64,000 bases of DNA from Volvox africanus (Eukaryota > Chlorophyta > Chlorophyceae > Chlamydomonadales > Volvocaceae). The translations under genes were made by a program, and so were the position numbers. The notes under the pieces are model-generated. The model was given only the letters and a program-made list of their open reading frames with translations, had not been told where the DNA came from and did not search any database. The DNA is taken from the NCBI GenBank assembly GCA_030268105.1, contig BSDZ01000078.1:1-64000 (forward strand), in the 5' to 3' direction. Of the stretch, positions 21,001-32,797 are shown piece by piece. Every line of letters begins with the position of its first letter. Within the stretch, counting starts at the first letter, position 1.

Positions 21001-23709
21001 ATTCTCACACATTGGCTCAGCCCTTGTGAGCGCTCTGAGCGTGTTATAGTCTCAAAAAAAGCATCATTCGTGTCCTTAGGCAATACAGATCATTACCAAT
21101 ATTATTGTTTCGTGGTTCTTGTTGGCAATCGTATGCAAGGGGTTTATAGGTGTGGTACGGATTCTCACACATTGGCCCAGCCCTTGTGAGCGCTCTGAGC
21201 GTGTTATAGTCTCAAAAAAATCATCATTCGTGTCCTTAGGCAATACAGATCATTACCAATATTATTGTTTCGTGGTTCTTGTTGGCAATCGTATGCAAGG
21301 GGTTTATAGGTGTGGTACGGATTCCCACACATTGGCCCAGCCCTTGTGAGCGCTCTGAGCGTGTTATAGTCTCAAAAAATTCATCATTCGTGTCCTTAGG
21401 CAATACAGATCATTATCAATATTATTGTTTCGTGGTTCTTGTTGGCAATCGTATGCAAGGGGTTTATAGGTGTGGTACGGATTCTCACACATTGGCTCAG
21501 CCCTTGTGAGCGCTCTGAGCGTGTTATAGTCTCAAAAAAATCATCATTCGTGTCCTTAGGTAATACAGATCATTACCAATATTACTGTTTCGTGGTTCTT
21601 GTTGGCAATCGTATGCAAGGGGTTTATAGGTGTGGTACGGATTCTCACACATTGGCTCAGCCCTTGTGAGCGCTCTGAGCGTGTTATAGTCTCAAAAAAG
21701 TCATCATTCGTGTCCTTAGGCAATACAGATCATTATCAATATTATTGTTTCGTGGTTCTTGTTGGCAATCGTATGCAAGGGGTTTATAGGTGTGGTACGG
21801 ATTCTCACACATTGGCCCAGCCCTTGTGAGCGCTCTGAGCGTGTTATAGTCTCAAAAAAATCATCATTCGTGTCCTTAGGCAATACAGATAATTATCAAT
21901 ATTATTGTTTCGTGGTTCTTGTTGGCAATCGTATGCAAGGGGTTTATAGGTGTGGTACGGATTCTCACACATTGGCTCAGCCCTTGTGAGCGCTCTGAGC
22001 GTGTTATAGTCTCAAAAAAATCATCATTCGTGTCCTTAGGCAATACAGATCATTATCAATATTATTGTTTCGTGGTTCTTGTTGGCAATCGTATGCAAGG
22101 GGTTTATAGGTGTGGTACGGATTCCCACACATTGGCCCAGCCCTTGTGAGCGCTCTGAGCGTGTTATAGTCTCAAAAAAATCATCATTCGTGTCCTTAGG
22201 CAATACAGATCATTATCAATATTATTGTTTCGTGGTTCTTGTTGGCAATCGTATGCAAGGGGTTTATAGGTGTGGTACGGATTCTCACACATTGGCCCAG
22301 CCCTTGTGAGCGCTCTGAGCGTGTTATAGTCTCAAAAAAATCATCATTCGTGTCCTTAGGCAATACAGATCATTATCAATATTATTGTTTCGTGGTTCTT
22401 GTTGGCAATCGTATGCAAGGGGTTTATAGGTGTGGTACGGATTCTCACACATTGGCTCAGCCCTTGTGAGCGCTCTGAGCGTGTTATAGTCTCAAAAAAA
22501 TCATCATTCGTGTCCTTAGACAATACAGATAATTACCAATATTATTGTTTCGTGGTTCTTGTTGGCAATCGTATGCAAGGGGTTTATAGGTGTGGTACGG
22601 ATTCCCACACATTGGCCCAGCCCTTGTGAGCGCTCTGAGCGTGTTATAGTCTCAAAAAAGTCATCATTCGTGTCCTTAGGCAATACAGATCATTATCAAT
22701 ATTATTGTTTCGTGGTTCTTGTTGGCAATCGTATGCAAGGGGTTTATAGGTGTGGTACGGATTCTCACACATTGGCCCAGCCCTTGTGAGCGCTCTGAGC
22801 GTGTTATAGTCTCAAAAAAAGCATCATTCGTGTCCTTAGACAATACAGATCATTATCAATATTATTGTTTCGTGGTTCTTGTTGGCAATCGTATGCAAGG
22901 GGTTTATAGGTGTGGTACGGATTCTCACACATTGGCTCAGCCCTTGTGAGCGCTCTGAGCGTGTTATAGTCTCAAAAAAATCATCATTCGTGTCCTTAGA
23001 CAATACAGATAATTACCAATATTATTGTTTCGTGGTTCTTGTTGGCAATCGTATGCAAGGGGTTTATAGGTGTGGTACGGATTCCCACACATTGGCCCAG
23101 CCCTTGTGAGCGCTCTGAGCGTGTTATAGTCTCAAAAAAGTCATCATTCGTGTCCTTAGGCAATACAGATAATTATCAATATTATTGTTTCGTGGTTCTT
23201 GTTGGCAATCGTATGCAAGGGGTTTATAGGTGTGGTACGGATTCTCACACATTGGCCCAGCCCTTGTGAGCGCTCTGAGCGTGTTATAGTCTCAAAAAAA
23301 TCATCATTCGTGTCCTTAGGCAATACAGATCATTACCAATATTATTGTTTCGTGGTTCTTGTTGGCAATCGTATGCAAGGGGTTTATAGGTGTGGTACGG
23401 ATTCTCACACATTGGCTCAGCCCTTGTGAGCGCTCTGAGCGTGTTATAGTCTCAAAAAAAGCATCATTCGTGTCCTTAGACAATACAGATAATTATCAAT
23501 ATTATTGTTTCGTGGTTCTTGTTGGCAATCGTATGCAAGGGGTTTATAGGTGTGGTACGGATTCCCACACATTGGCCCAGCCCTTGTGAGCGCTCTGAGC
23601 GTGTTATAGTCTCAAAAAAGTCATCATTCGTGTCCTTAGGCAATTCAGATCATTATCAATATTACTGTTTCGCGGTTCTTGTTGGCAATCGTATGCAAGG
23701 GGTTTATAG
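15092..23709 (+). repeat. 160-bp satellite array, 54 copies in exact register
   Basis: The landmark GAGCGCTCTGAGC ends at 15120 and recurs every 160 bases up to 23600, giving 54 occurrences with no net insertion or deletion. Units share GTTATAGTCTCAAAAAAATC, ATTCGTGTCCTTAGGC, AATACAGATCATTA, TTGTTTCGTGGTTC and GGCAATCGTATGCAAGG. Variants are single-base. Shared private variants reveal higher-order structure: CAGTTTATT plus ATGCAGGGGG at 17041-17160 and again 3,520 bp later, CTCAAAAAATTC at about 17850 and 3,520 bp later, and TCATAATTCG at about 16101 and 3,840 bp later. Near 18719-19680 and 22239-23640 a three-unit (480-bp) super-repeat is visible. The roughly 76-codon frames in each unit are by-products. 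Confidence 0.97.
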
Positions 23710-24064
23710 GTTTATCAATATTATTGTTTCGTGGTTCTTGTTGGCGATCGGATCCAAAGGGTGTATACCTTGTCGCCGTAGTGTATAGGGGATGCACAGA
23801 CCACAGCAGTGCTGATAGTAACAGTTGCAACTATGGTCAGAATGGTTACAGATTACAGTTCCTCCCCCTCCAGCGTCTCCACCGCCTCCACCGCCAGCGC
23901 CTTTTTTCTTCCATTCCAGATGCTTCACGCCTCAGTTCCAGCACCTCTTGTGCCTTTGCCGCTCTTTAACTGTGCCTCCTCTTCCGCCCCCTTCTCCTTT
24001 TCCTGCCCTCATGTCTCGAAACAGTATGCCACCGACAACACCACAGACAGCGACTCTAATGCAA
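23710..24064. other. Spacer between the two large satellites
   Basis: It begins with a partial, rearranged satellite copy (TTTATCAATATTATTG, GTTGGCGATCGGATCC), followed by about 300 bp of unique sequence including a CCTCCACCGCC-type run. No gene is supported. Confidence 0.55.
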
Positions 24065-27000
24065 TAAGGTATGTGTTCTGTGTGATCGTATATGTGGTGT
24101 GTGTAGCTGTGTGTCGTGTGTGGTGCCGGGTCGTCTGATTCGTGCCCTGTGTCGTGTGTGTTTTCCAATGTGGTGTGCGGAGCTGTGTGTCGTGTGAAGT
24201 ACGGGGTTGTGTGGCTCGTGCCCTGTGTCGTGTGTGTTTTTGTATGAGGTGTGTGGAGCTGTGTGACGTTTGTTGTGGGGGGTCCTGTGGTTCGTGCCCT
24301 GTGTCGTGTGTGGTTTCCTATGTGGTGTGCGGAGCTGTATGTCGTGTGAAGTACGGGGTTGTGTGATTCGTGCCCTGTGTCGTGTGTGTTTTCGTTGTTG
24401 GTGTGCTGAGCTGTGGGTTGTGTGTGCTGCGGGGTCGTGTGGTTCGTGCCCTGTGTCGTGTGTGTTTTCGTATGTGGTGTGTGAGCTGTGTGTCGTGTGT
24501 GGTGCGGGGTCGTGTGGTTCGTGCCCCTTGTTGTGTGCGTTGTCGTATGCGGCATGTGGAGCTGTGTGTCGTGTGTGGTACGGGGTCGTGCGATTCGTGC
24601 CCTGTGTCGTGTGTGTTTTCGTATGTGGTGTGTGGAGCTGTGTGTCGTGTCGTGTGTGGTACGGGGTCGTGCGATTCGTGCCCTGTGTCGTGTGTGTTTT
24701 CGTATGTGGTGTGTGGAGCTGTATGTCGTGTGAAGTACGGGGTCGTGTGGTTCGTGCCCTGTGTCGTGTGTGTTTTCGTATGTGGTGTGTGGAGCTGTGT
24801 GTCGTGTGTGGTGCGGGGTCGGGTGGTTCGTGCCCTATGTTGTGTGCGTTGTCGTATGCGGCATGTGGAGCTGTGTTTCGTGTGTGGTACGGGGTCGTGT
24901 GGTTCGTGCCCTGTGTCTTGTGTGTTTCCGTATGTGGTGTGTGGAGCTGTGTGTCGTGTGTGGTGCGGGGTCATGTGGTTCGTGCCCTGTGTTGTGTGCG
25001 TTGTCGTATGCAGTATGTGGAGCTGTGTGTCGTGTCGTGTGTGGTACGGGGTCGTGCGATTCGTGCCCTGTGTCGTGTGTGTTTTCGTATGTGGTGTGTG
25101 GAGCTGTATGTCGTGTGAAGTACGGGGTCGTGTGGTTCGTGCCCTGTGTCGTGTGTGTTTTCGTATGTGGTGTGTGGAGCTGTGTGTCGTGTGTGGTGCG
25201 GGGTCGTGTGGTTCGTGCCCTATGTTGTGTGCGTGGTCGTATGCGGCATGTGGAGCTGTGTTTCGTGTGTGGTACGGGGTCGTGTGGTTCGTGCCCTGTG
25301 TCTTGTGTGTTTTCGTATGTGGTGTGTGGAGCTGTGTGTCGTGTGTGGTGCGGGGTCATGTGGTTCGTGCCCTGTGTTGTGTGCGTTGTCGTATGCGGTA
25401 TGTGGAGCTGTGTGTCGTGTCGTGTGTGGTACGGGGTCGTTCGATTCGTGCCCTGTGTCGTGTGTGTTTTCGTATGTGGTGTGTGGAGCTGTGTGTCGTG
25501 TCGTGTGTGGTACGGGGTCGTGCGATTCGTGCCCTGTGTCGTGTGTGTTTTCGTATGTGGTGTGTGGAGCTGTGTGTCGTGTCGTGTGTGATACGGGGTC
25601 GTGCGATTCGTGCCCTGTGTCGTGTGTGTTTTCGTATGTGGTGTGTGGAGCTGTATGTCGTGTGAAGTACGGGGTCGTGTGGTTCGTGCCCTGTGTCGTG
25701 TGTGTTTTCGTATGTGGTGTGTGGAGCTGTGTGTCGTGTGTGGTGCGGGGTCGTGTGGTTCGTGCCCTATGTTGTGTGCGTGGTCGTATGCGGCATGTGG
25801 AGCTGTGTTTCGTGTGTGGTACGGGGTCGTGTGGTTCGTGCCCTGTGTCTTGTGTGTTTTCGTATGTGGTGTGTGGAGCTGTGTGTCGTGTGTGGTGCGG
25901 GGTCGTGTGGTTCGTGCCCTGTGTTGTGTGCGTTGTCGTATGCAGTATGTGGAGCTGTGTGTCGTGTCATGTGTCGTACGGGGTTGTGTGATTCGTGCCC
26001 TGTGTCGTGTGTGTTTTCGTATGTGGTGTGTGGAGCTGTGTGTCGTGTGTGGTGCGGGGTCGTGTGGTTCGTGCCCTATGTTGTGTGCGTGGTCGTATGC
26101 GGTATGTGGAGCTGTGTTTCATGTGTGGTACGTGGTCGTGTGGTTCGTGCCCTGTGTCGTGTGTGTTTTCGTATGTGGTGTGTGGAACCGTGTGTCGTGT
26201 GTGGTGCGGGGCCTTTTGGTTTGTGCCCTGTCTCTTGTGTGTTTTCGTATGCGGTGTGTTGAACCGTGCGTCGTGTGTGGTGCGGGGTCGTGTGGTTCGT
26301 GCTCTGTGTTGTGTGCGTTGTCGTATGCGGTATGTGGAGCTGTGTGTCGTGTCGTGTGTGGTACGGGGTCGTGCGATTCGTGCCCTGTGTCGTGTGTGTT
26401 TTCGTATGTGGTGTGTGGAGCTGTATGTCGTGTGAAGTACGGGGTCGTGTGGTTCGTGCCCTGTGTCGTGTGTGTTTTCGTATGTGGTGTGTGGAGCTGT
26501 GTGTCGTGTGTGGTGCGGGGTCGGGTGGTTCGTGCCCTATGTTGTGTGCGTGGTCGTATGCGGCATGTGGAGCTGTGTTTCGTGTGTGGTACGGGGTCGT
26601 GTGGTTCGTGCCCTGTGTCTTGTGTGTTTTCGTATGTGGTGTGTGGAGCTGTGTGTCGTGTGTGGTGCGGGGTCATGTGGTTCGTGCCCTGTGTTGTGTG
26701 CATTGTCGTATGCGGTATGTGGAGCTGTGTGTCCTGTCGTGTGTGGTGCGGGGTCATGTGGTTCGTGCCCTGTGTTGTGTGCGTTGTCGTATGCGGTATG
26801 TGGAGCTGTGTGTCGTGTCGTGTGTGGTACGGGGTCGTGCGATTCGTGCCCTGTGTCGTGTGTGTTTTCGTATGTGGTGTGTGGAGCTGTGTATCGTGTG
26901 TGGTGCGGGGTCGTGTGGTTCGTGCCCTGTGTCGTGTGTGTTTTCGTATGTGGTGTGTGGAGCTGTGTGTCGTGTGTGGTGCGGGGTCGGGTGGTTCGTG

Positions 27001-30000
27001 CCCTATGTTGTGTGCGTTGTCGTATGCGGCATGTGGAGCTGTGTTTCGTGTGTGGTACGGGGTCGTGTGGTTCGTGCCCTGTGTCGTGTGTGTTTTCGTA
27101 TGTGGTGTGTGGAGCTGTGTGTCGTGTCGTGTGTGGTACGGGGTCGTGCGATTCGTGCCCTGTGTCGTGTGTGTTTTCGTATGTGGTGTGTGGAGCTGTG
27201 TGTCGTGTCGTGTGTGATACGGGGTCGTGCGATTCGTGCCCTGTGTCGTGTTTGTTTTCGTATGTGGTGTGTGGAGCTGTGTGTCGTGTGTGGTGCGGGG
27301 TCGTGTGGTTCGTGCCCTGTGTTGTGTGCGTTGTTGTATGCAGTATGTGGAGCTGTGTGTCGTGTCATGTGTCGTACGGGGTTGTGTAATTCGTGCCCTG
27401 TGTCGTGTGCGTTGTCGTATGTGGTGTGTGGAGCTGTATGTCGTGTGAAGTACGGGGTCGTGTGGTTCGTGCCCTGTCTCGTGTGTGTTTTCGTATGTGG
27501 TGTGTGGAGCTGTGTGTCGTGTGTGGTGCGGGGTCGTGTGGTTCGTGCCCTATGTTGTGTGCGTGGTCGTATGCGGTATGTGGAGCTGTGTTTCATGTGT
27601 GGTACGTGGTCGTGTGGTTCGTGCCCTGTGTCGTGTGTGTTTTCGTATGTGGTGTGTGGAACCGTGTGTCGTGTGTGGTGCGGGGCCTTTTGGTTTGTGC
27701 CCTGTCTCTTGTGTGTTTTCGTATGCGGTGTGTTGAACCGTGCGTCGTGTGTGGTGCGGGGTCGTGTGGTTCGTGCTCTGTGTTGTGTGCGTTGTCGTAT
27801 GCGGTATGTGGAGCTGTGTGTCGTGTCGTGTGTGGTACGGGGTCGTGCGATTCGTGCCCTGTGTCGTGTGTGTTTTCGTATGTGGTGTGTGGAGCTGTAT
27901 GTCGTGTGAAGTACGGGGTCGTGTGGTTCGTGCCCTGTGTCGTGTGTGTTTTCGTATGTGGTGTGTGGAGCTGTGTGTCGTGTGTGGTGCGGGGTCGGGT
28001 GGTTCGTGCCCTATGTTGTGTGCGTGGTCGTATGCGGCATGTGGAGCTGTGTGTCGTGTGTGGTACGGGGTCGTGTGGTTCGTGCCCTGTGTCGTGTGTG
28101 TTTTCGTATGTGGTGTGTGGAGCTGTGTGTCGTGTGTGGTGCGGGGTCGGGTGGTTCGTGCCCTATGTTGTGTGCGTGGTCGTATGCGGCATGTGGAGCT
28201 GTGTGTCGTGTCATGTGTCGTACGGGGTTGTGTGATTCGTGCCCTGTGTCGTGTGTGTTTTCGTATGTGGTGTGTGGAGCTGTGTGTCGTGTGTGGTGCG
28301 GGGTCGTGTGGTTCGTGCCCTATGTTGTGTGCGTGGTCGTATGCGGTATGTGGAGCTGTGTTTCATGTGTGGTACGTGGTCGTGTGGTTCGTGCCCTGTG
28401 TCGTGTGTGTTTTCGTATGTGGTGTGTGGAACCGTGTGTCGTGTGTGGTGCGGGGCCTTTTGGTTTGTGCCCTGTCTCTTGTGTGTTTTCGTATGCGGTG
28501 TGTTGAACCGTGCGTCGTGTGTGGTGCGGGGTCGTGTGGTTCGTGCTCTGTGTTGTGTGCGTTGTCGTATGCGGTATGTGGAGCTGTGTGTCGTGTCGTG
28601 TGTGGTACGGGGTCGTGCGATTCGTGCCCTGTGTCGTGTGTGTTTTCGTATGTGGTGTGTGGAGCTGTATGTCGTGTGAAGTACGGGGTCGTGTGGTTCG
28701 TGCCCTGTGTCGTGTGTGTTTTCGTATGTGGTGTGTGGAGCTGTGTGTCGTGTGTGGTGCGGGGTCATGTGGTTCGTGCCCTATGTTGTGTGCGTGGTCG
28801 TATGCGGCATGTGGAGCTGTGTTTCGTGTGTGGTACGGGGTCGTGTGGTTCGTGCCCTGTGTCGTGTGTGTTTTCGTATGTGGTGTGTGGAGCTGTGTGT
28901 CGTGTGTGGTGCGGGGTCGGGTGGTTCGTGCCCTATGTTGTGTGCGTGGTCGTATGCGGCATGTGGAGCTGTGTGTCGTGTCATGTGTCGTACGGGGTTG
29001 TGTGATTCGTGCCCTGTGTCGTGTGTGTTTTCGTATGTGGTGTGTGGAGCTGTGTGTCGTGTGTGGTGCGGGGTCGTGTGGTTCGTGCCCTATGTTGTGT
29101 GCGTGGTCGTATGCGGTATGTGGAGCTGTGTTTCATGTGTGGTACGTGGTCGTGTGGTTCGTGCCCTGTGTCGTGTGTGTTTTCGTATGTGGTGTGTGGA
29201 ACCGTGTGTCGTGTGTGGTGCGGGGCCTTTTGGTTTGTGCCCTGTCTCTTGTGTGTTTTCGTATGCGGTGTGTTGAACCGTGCGTCGTGTGTGGTGCGGG
29301 GTCGTGTGGTTCGTGCTCTGTGTTGTGTGCGTTGTCGTATGCGGTATGTGGAGCTGTGTGTCGTGTCGTGTGTGGTACGGGGTCGTGCGATTCGTGCCCT
29401 GTGTCGTGTGTGTTTTCGTATGTGGTGTGTGGAGCTGTATGTCGTGTGAAGTACGGGGTCGTGTGGTTCGTGCCCTGTGTCGTGTGTGTTTTCGTATGTG
29501 GTGTGTGGAGCTGTGTGTCGTGTGTGGTGCGGGGTCGGGTGGTTCGTGCCCTATGTTGTGTGCGTGGTCGTATGCGGCATGTGGAGCTGTGTTTCGTGTG
29601 TGGTACGGGGTCGTGTGGTTCGTGCCCTGTGTCTTGTGTGTTTTCGTATGTGGTGTGTGGAGCTGTGTGTCGTGTGTGGTGCGGGGTCATGTGGTTCGTG
29701 CCCTGTGTTGTGTGCATTGTCGTATGCGGTATGTGGAGCTGTGTGTCCTGTCGTGTGTGGTGCGGGGTCATGTGGTTCGTGCCCTGTGTTGTGTGCGTTG
29801 TCGTATGCGGTATGTGGAGCTGTGTGTCGTGTCGTGTGTGGTACGGGGTCGTGCGATTCGTGCCCTGTGTCGTGTGTGTTTTCGTATGTGGTGTGTGGAG
29901 CTGTGTATCGTGTGTGGTGCGGGGTCGTGTGGTTCGTGCCCTGTGTCGTGTGTGTTTTCGTATGTGGTGTGTGAGCTGTGTGTCGTGTGTGGTGCGGGGT

Positions 30001-30380
30001 CGTGTGGTTCGTGCCCTATGTTGTGTGCGTGGTCGTATGCGGCATGTGGAGCTGTGTTTCGTGTGTGGTACGGGGTCGTGTGGTTCGTGCCCTGTGTCTT
30101 GTGTGTTTTCGTATGTGGTGTGTGGAGCTGTGTATCGTGTGTGGTGCGGGGTTGTGTGGTTCGTGCCCTGTGTCGTGTGTGTTTTCGTATGTGGTGTGTG
30201 GAACCGTGTGTCGTGTGTGGTGCGGGGCCTTTTGGTTTGTGCCCTGTCTCTTGTGTGTTTTCGTATGTGGTGTGTGGAGGGTCGTGTCGTGTGTAGTGCG
30301 GGGTCGTGTGGTTCGTGCCCTGTGTCTTGTGTGGGGTTGTATGTGGTGTGTGGAGCTGTGTGACGTGACGTGACGTTCGT
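24065..30380 (+). repeat. About 76-bp G/T-rich satellite array (about 80 copies)
   Basis: The unit runs GTGTGTGGAGCTGTGTGTCG, TGTGTGGTGCGGGGTCGTG, TGGTTCGTGCCCTGTG, TCGTGTGTGTTTTCGTATG. Common variants add 5 bp (GTCGTGTCGTGTG) or change GTGCGG to GTACGG. The + strand is almost free of A outside GGAGC and GTATG. Higher-order repeats are visible: the stretch at 28239 recurs at 29009 (770 bp), and the stretch at 26119-26757 recurs at 29133 (3,014 bp). Long Cys/Val-rich + frames and His/Thr-rich - frames overlap on both strands because units lack stop codons, so none is called as a gene. Confidence 0.95.
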
Positions 30381-30764
30381 GCCCTGTGTTGTTTGTCTTT
30401 GCGTATTACCGATGGCCCGGGGGAGGGAGTACTGCGGGGATTATCTTATGGCGGGGGAGGGGACTGCGTGGTACGGTGGGGCGGGGGTTGGTGGGGTGGG
30501 AGTACTGCAGGGGGTATGGGGGAAGACATGTGCGGGGTATAGTTAGGAGTACAGGGTGTGGAGAGGGTAAAACATACATAAAAAATAAAAAGAAAAATAC
30601 TTGCCTGGCGTGGAATAGAAAAGAAAAAGTTATTATATGTGTTGGTGGGCACGTTTTTGTGCGGGTCTGGGTTGGGGCATGGCGGGGTATACGGCGGGGT
30701 ATACGGCGGGGTTTAGCCGTATACCGTACACCTTGTCGCGATTGCGGCCCACATGAAGTTCTCT
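30381..30764. other. G-rich unique spacer with a short perfect hairpin
   Basis: Unique sequence with many GGGG runs. A 12-bp word GCGGGGTATACG is repeated at about 30682-30705. GGTATACGGC at 30698-30707 pairs perfectly with GCCGTATACC at 30716-30725 (8-nt loop), 40 bp before the macro-repeat starts. Confidence 0.6.
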
Positions 30765-30845
30765 TACTAGTCTTTTTGCACATTCGCTGCAATTGTCAGA
30801 TATTTATGTTATGGTATATAGCACACATTTTATCACTAATTGTAG

Positions 30846-31076
30846 GATTTTGTTGTCACGCCGCCATCTTTTGTGCCGCCGCAACAAAGTGCCACCCACA
30901 AGTAAGTCAAGCATTAGACATCCTCATTCTTACTCATATATTGTTAACAAAATCGTTGAATGCTAAATTGCCGCCGCAGGAAAAGCTTCGTGTATTGGTG
31001 CGTCGCCATGGAGAGCATCAGAGGCGTCACGTCTCTGACGAGACGGCGAAATCGGTCTCTACACTGCGTCGACAAG
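30846..31076 (+). other. Two exon-like blocks with splice signals (macro-repeat copy 1)
   Basis: The block at 30846-30901 (56 nt) is bounded by ATTGTAG and GTAAGT; the block at 30980-31076 (97 nt) by GCCGCCGCAG and GTAAAA. Joined they give 153 nt, 51 codons without a stop, starting DFVVTPPSF and ending SLHCVDK, with phase 0 at both ends. The same pair occurs at 39028-39258 and 46686-46916. I do not recognise the peptide. A fragment of a spliced gene amplified with the repeat is an inference. Confidence 0.4.
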
Positions 31077-31281
31077 GTAAAAGTGGGACACAGTGGATGT
31101 AGTGATGCGTGAAGGGACTGGGTCGACGTGGTGGCGTTGTGTTGTGGCGGCGCACTGGGATTGAGAATGGCGGCGGGACTCATAGCTATACGGGCTGCAT
31201 GTAAAAAGAGGATCTAATAGTATTATGATGATGACAATAGTATGATAATCTATCCAATGAACAAATCTCTGTGCGTTTCCC

Positions 31282-31670
31282 TTGGGGCTGCTGCTACCCT
31301 GTTCCTCTGCTCGCTCCTTTAGGAATTCACCTCATTTAAGCCGCCATGGGCTTAACTTGGAAAGGGCTTCTGGTGGTAGTAGTATATTTACCGCTCCGTC
31401 CGTCGTAGCAACGCTGTTGTGGTTGCAGCTTCAGCCCACAGCTCTGATGCCTCGCCTGAAGGGATTTCTGGTGAGGAGGGGAGAGTGGCACGTAGGCGTG
31501 TGGGGTGTGTGGAGGGATCGGAGGATGGACGCAGGGAGGCTGACGCAGGGAGGCTGACGCAGTGGTGGTGGTGGTGGTCGTGGTGGTCGTCTTCGTCTCC
31601 TGTGTCTTCTTCTTCGACGTGGTGGTCGTCATTGTGGTGGTGGTGGTGGTGGCGGGCGAAGGGGTGACGG
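31282..31670 (+). other. Conserved block with (TGG)n in macro-repeat copy 1
   Basis: A 91-codon frame (31282-31557) passes an acceptor-like CTCCTTTAG at about 31321 and a donor-like TCTGGTGAGG at about 31469. It is identical in all three macro-repeat copies (39464, 47122). A GGTGGTGGT stretch follows, and its length differs between copies. The product is not recognised. It could be another exon of the same amplified gene or conserved only because the copies are recent. Confidence 0.35.
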
Positions 31671-31865
31671 GTCTGTGTGTGTGTGGGGGGGTGAGGGACC
31701 GGTATTAGGCTGCAGGAGTGATATGAAACACGTGTGGTGGTGGAGGGGTCATTTGTTCAAGTTGAAAGGGATATTGCCGTACCGTGTTGATGTGCTTTGT
31801 GCCCCGGCATGTAAACATATGAACGTGTGTTTGTTCTTCGTGTTGTCTTTCCATGCTGTTTGTAG

Positions 31866-31898
31866 GAACACAGGGGAGACGCAGCAGCACATGCCCAG
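31866..31898 (+). other. 33-nt exon-like block, copy 1a
   Basis: Starts GAACACAGGGGAGACG and ends ACATGCCCAG, flanked by CTGTTTGTAG on the left and GTGAGG on the right: textbook acceptor and donor around a 33-nt, frame-preserving microexon. About 95 bp of the upstream flank (from GATATTGCC) is shared with the second copy at 35733. Confidence 0.4.
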
Positions 31899-32112
31899 GT
31901 GAGGAAAAGGGGGGGGGACAACATACTGGAACGGGGGTAATCTGCGGGAATACTTCAAGGTACATAATACATATGCATGTCAAGGGGCTACTCGTAGTGC
32001 GGGGTTTGCACACGGGCGTGTGGGGTGTTGGGGGGAGTGTGGACCGAAGCCCTCAGCACCACCTCTTGTCGTCTTCTTTGGGGATGTGGGCCGCATGGCC
32101 CATTCCGCAGTG

Positions 32113-32797
32113 TCATAGGTCTACCAAGGGAAGGGGGGAGGGAGATGAACGGGGGGAGGGGGGAAGGAGACGATCAGGGATAGGGGGTAGGGAGACGATC
32201 AGGGGGACAGGGTAAGGAAACGAACAGGCGGACGGGGTAAGAAGACGAACATGGAAGAGGGTAGGGAGACGAACAGGGGAGGGGGTAGGGAGACAAACAG
32301 GGGGAGGGGGTAGGGAGACGAACAGGGGGAGGGGGGAGAGAGACGAACAGGGGGACGGGGTAAGGAGACGAACAGGGGGAGGGAGGAGGGAGACAATCAG
32401 GGGGAGGGGGGAAGGGAAACGAACAGGGGGAGGGGGGAGGGAAACGAACAGGGGGACGGGGAAGGGAGACGAACAGTTGGACGGGGAAGGGAGACGAACA
32501 GTTGGACGGGGAAGGGAGACGCACAGGGGGAGGGGGGAGGGAGACGAACAGGGGGAGGGGGGAGAGAGACGAACAGGGCGAGGGGGGAGGGAGACGAACA
32601 GGTTGACGGGGTAAGGAGACGAACAGGGGGAGGGGGTAGGGAGACGAACAGAAAGAGGGGCTTGGGGGGAGGGAGACATACAGGGGGACAGGGTAAGGAG
32701 ACGAACAGGGGGACGGGGGGTAGGGAGACGAACAGTTGGACGGGGAAGGGAGACGAACAGTTGGACGGGGAAGGGAGACGAACAAGGGAAGGGGGGA
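32113..32797 (+). repeat. 25-bp purine-rich minisatellite (macro-repeat copy 1)
   Basis: Units start GAGACGAACAG and continue with G/A-rich fillers (GGGGAGGGGGGAGG, TTGGACGGGGAAGG), period 25. The + strand is almost free of pyrimidines except the ACGAAC core. The minus-strand frame gives a Ser/Pro-rich peptide of 25-residue period and is not called. Confidence 0.9.

Noticed and set aside
15092..23709. CRISPR array
   Set aside because: The whole 160-bp unit is repeated, with no alternation of short conserved repeats and unique spacers, and the context is eukaryotic.
24142..30373. Very long Cys/Val-rich (+) and His/Thr-rich (-) open frames as a cysteine-rich protein family
   Set aside because: Both strands and several frames are open at once over the G/T satellite, the peptides have the satellite's period, and starts are arbitrary. 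They are stop-free repeats.
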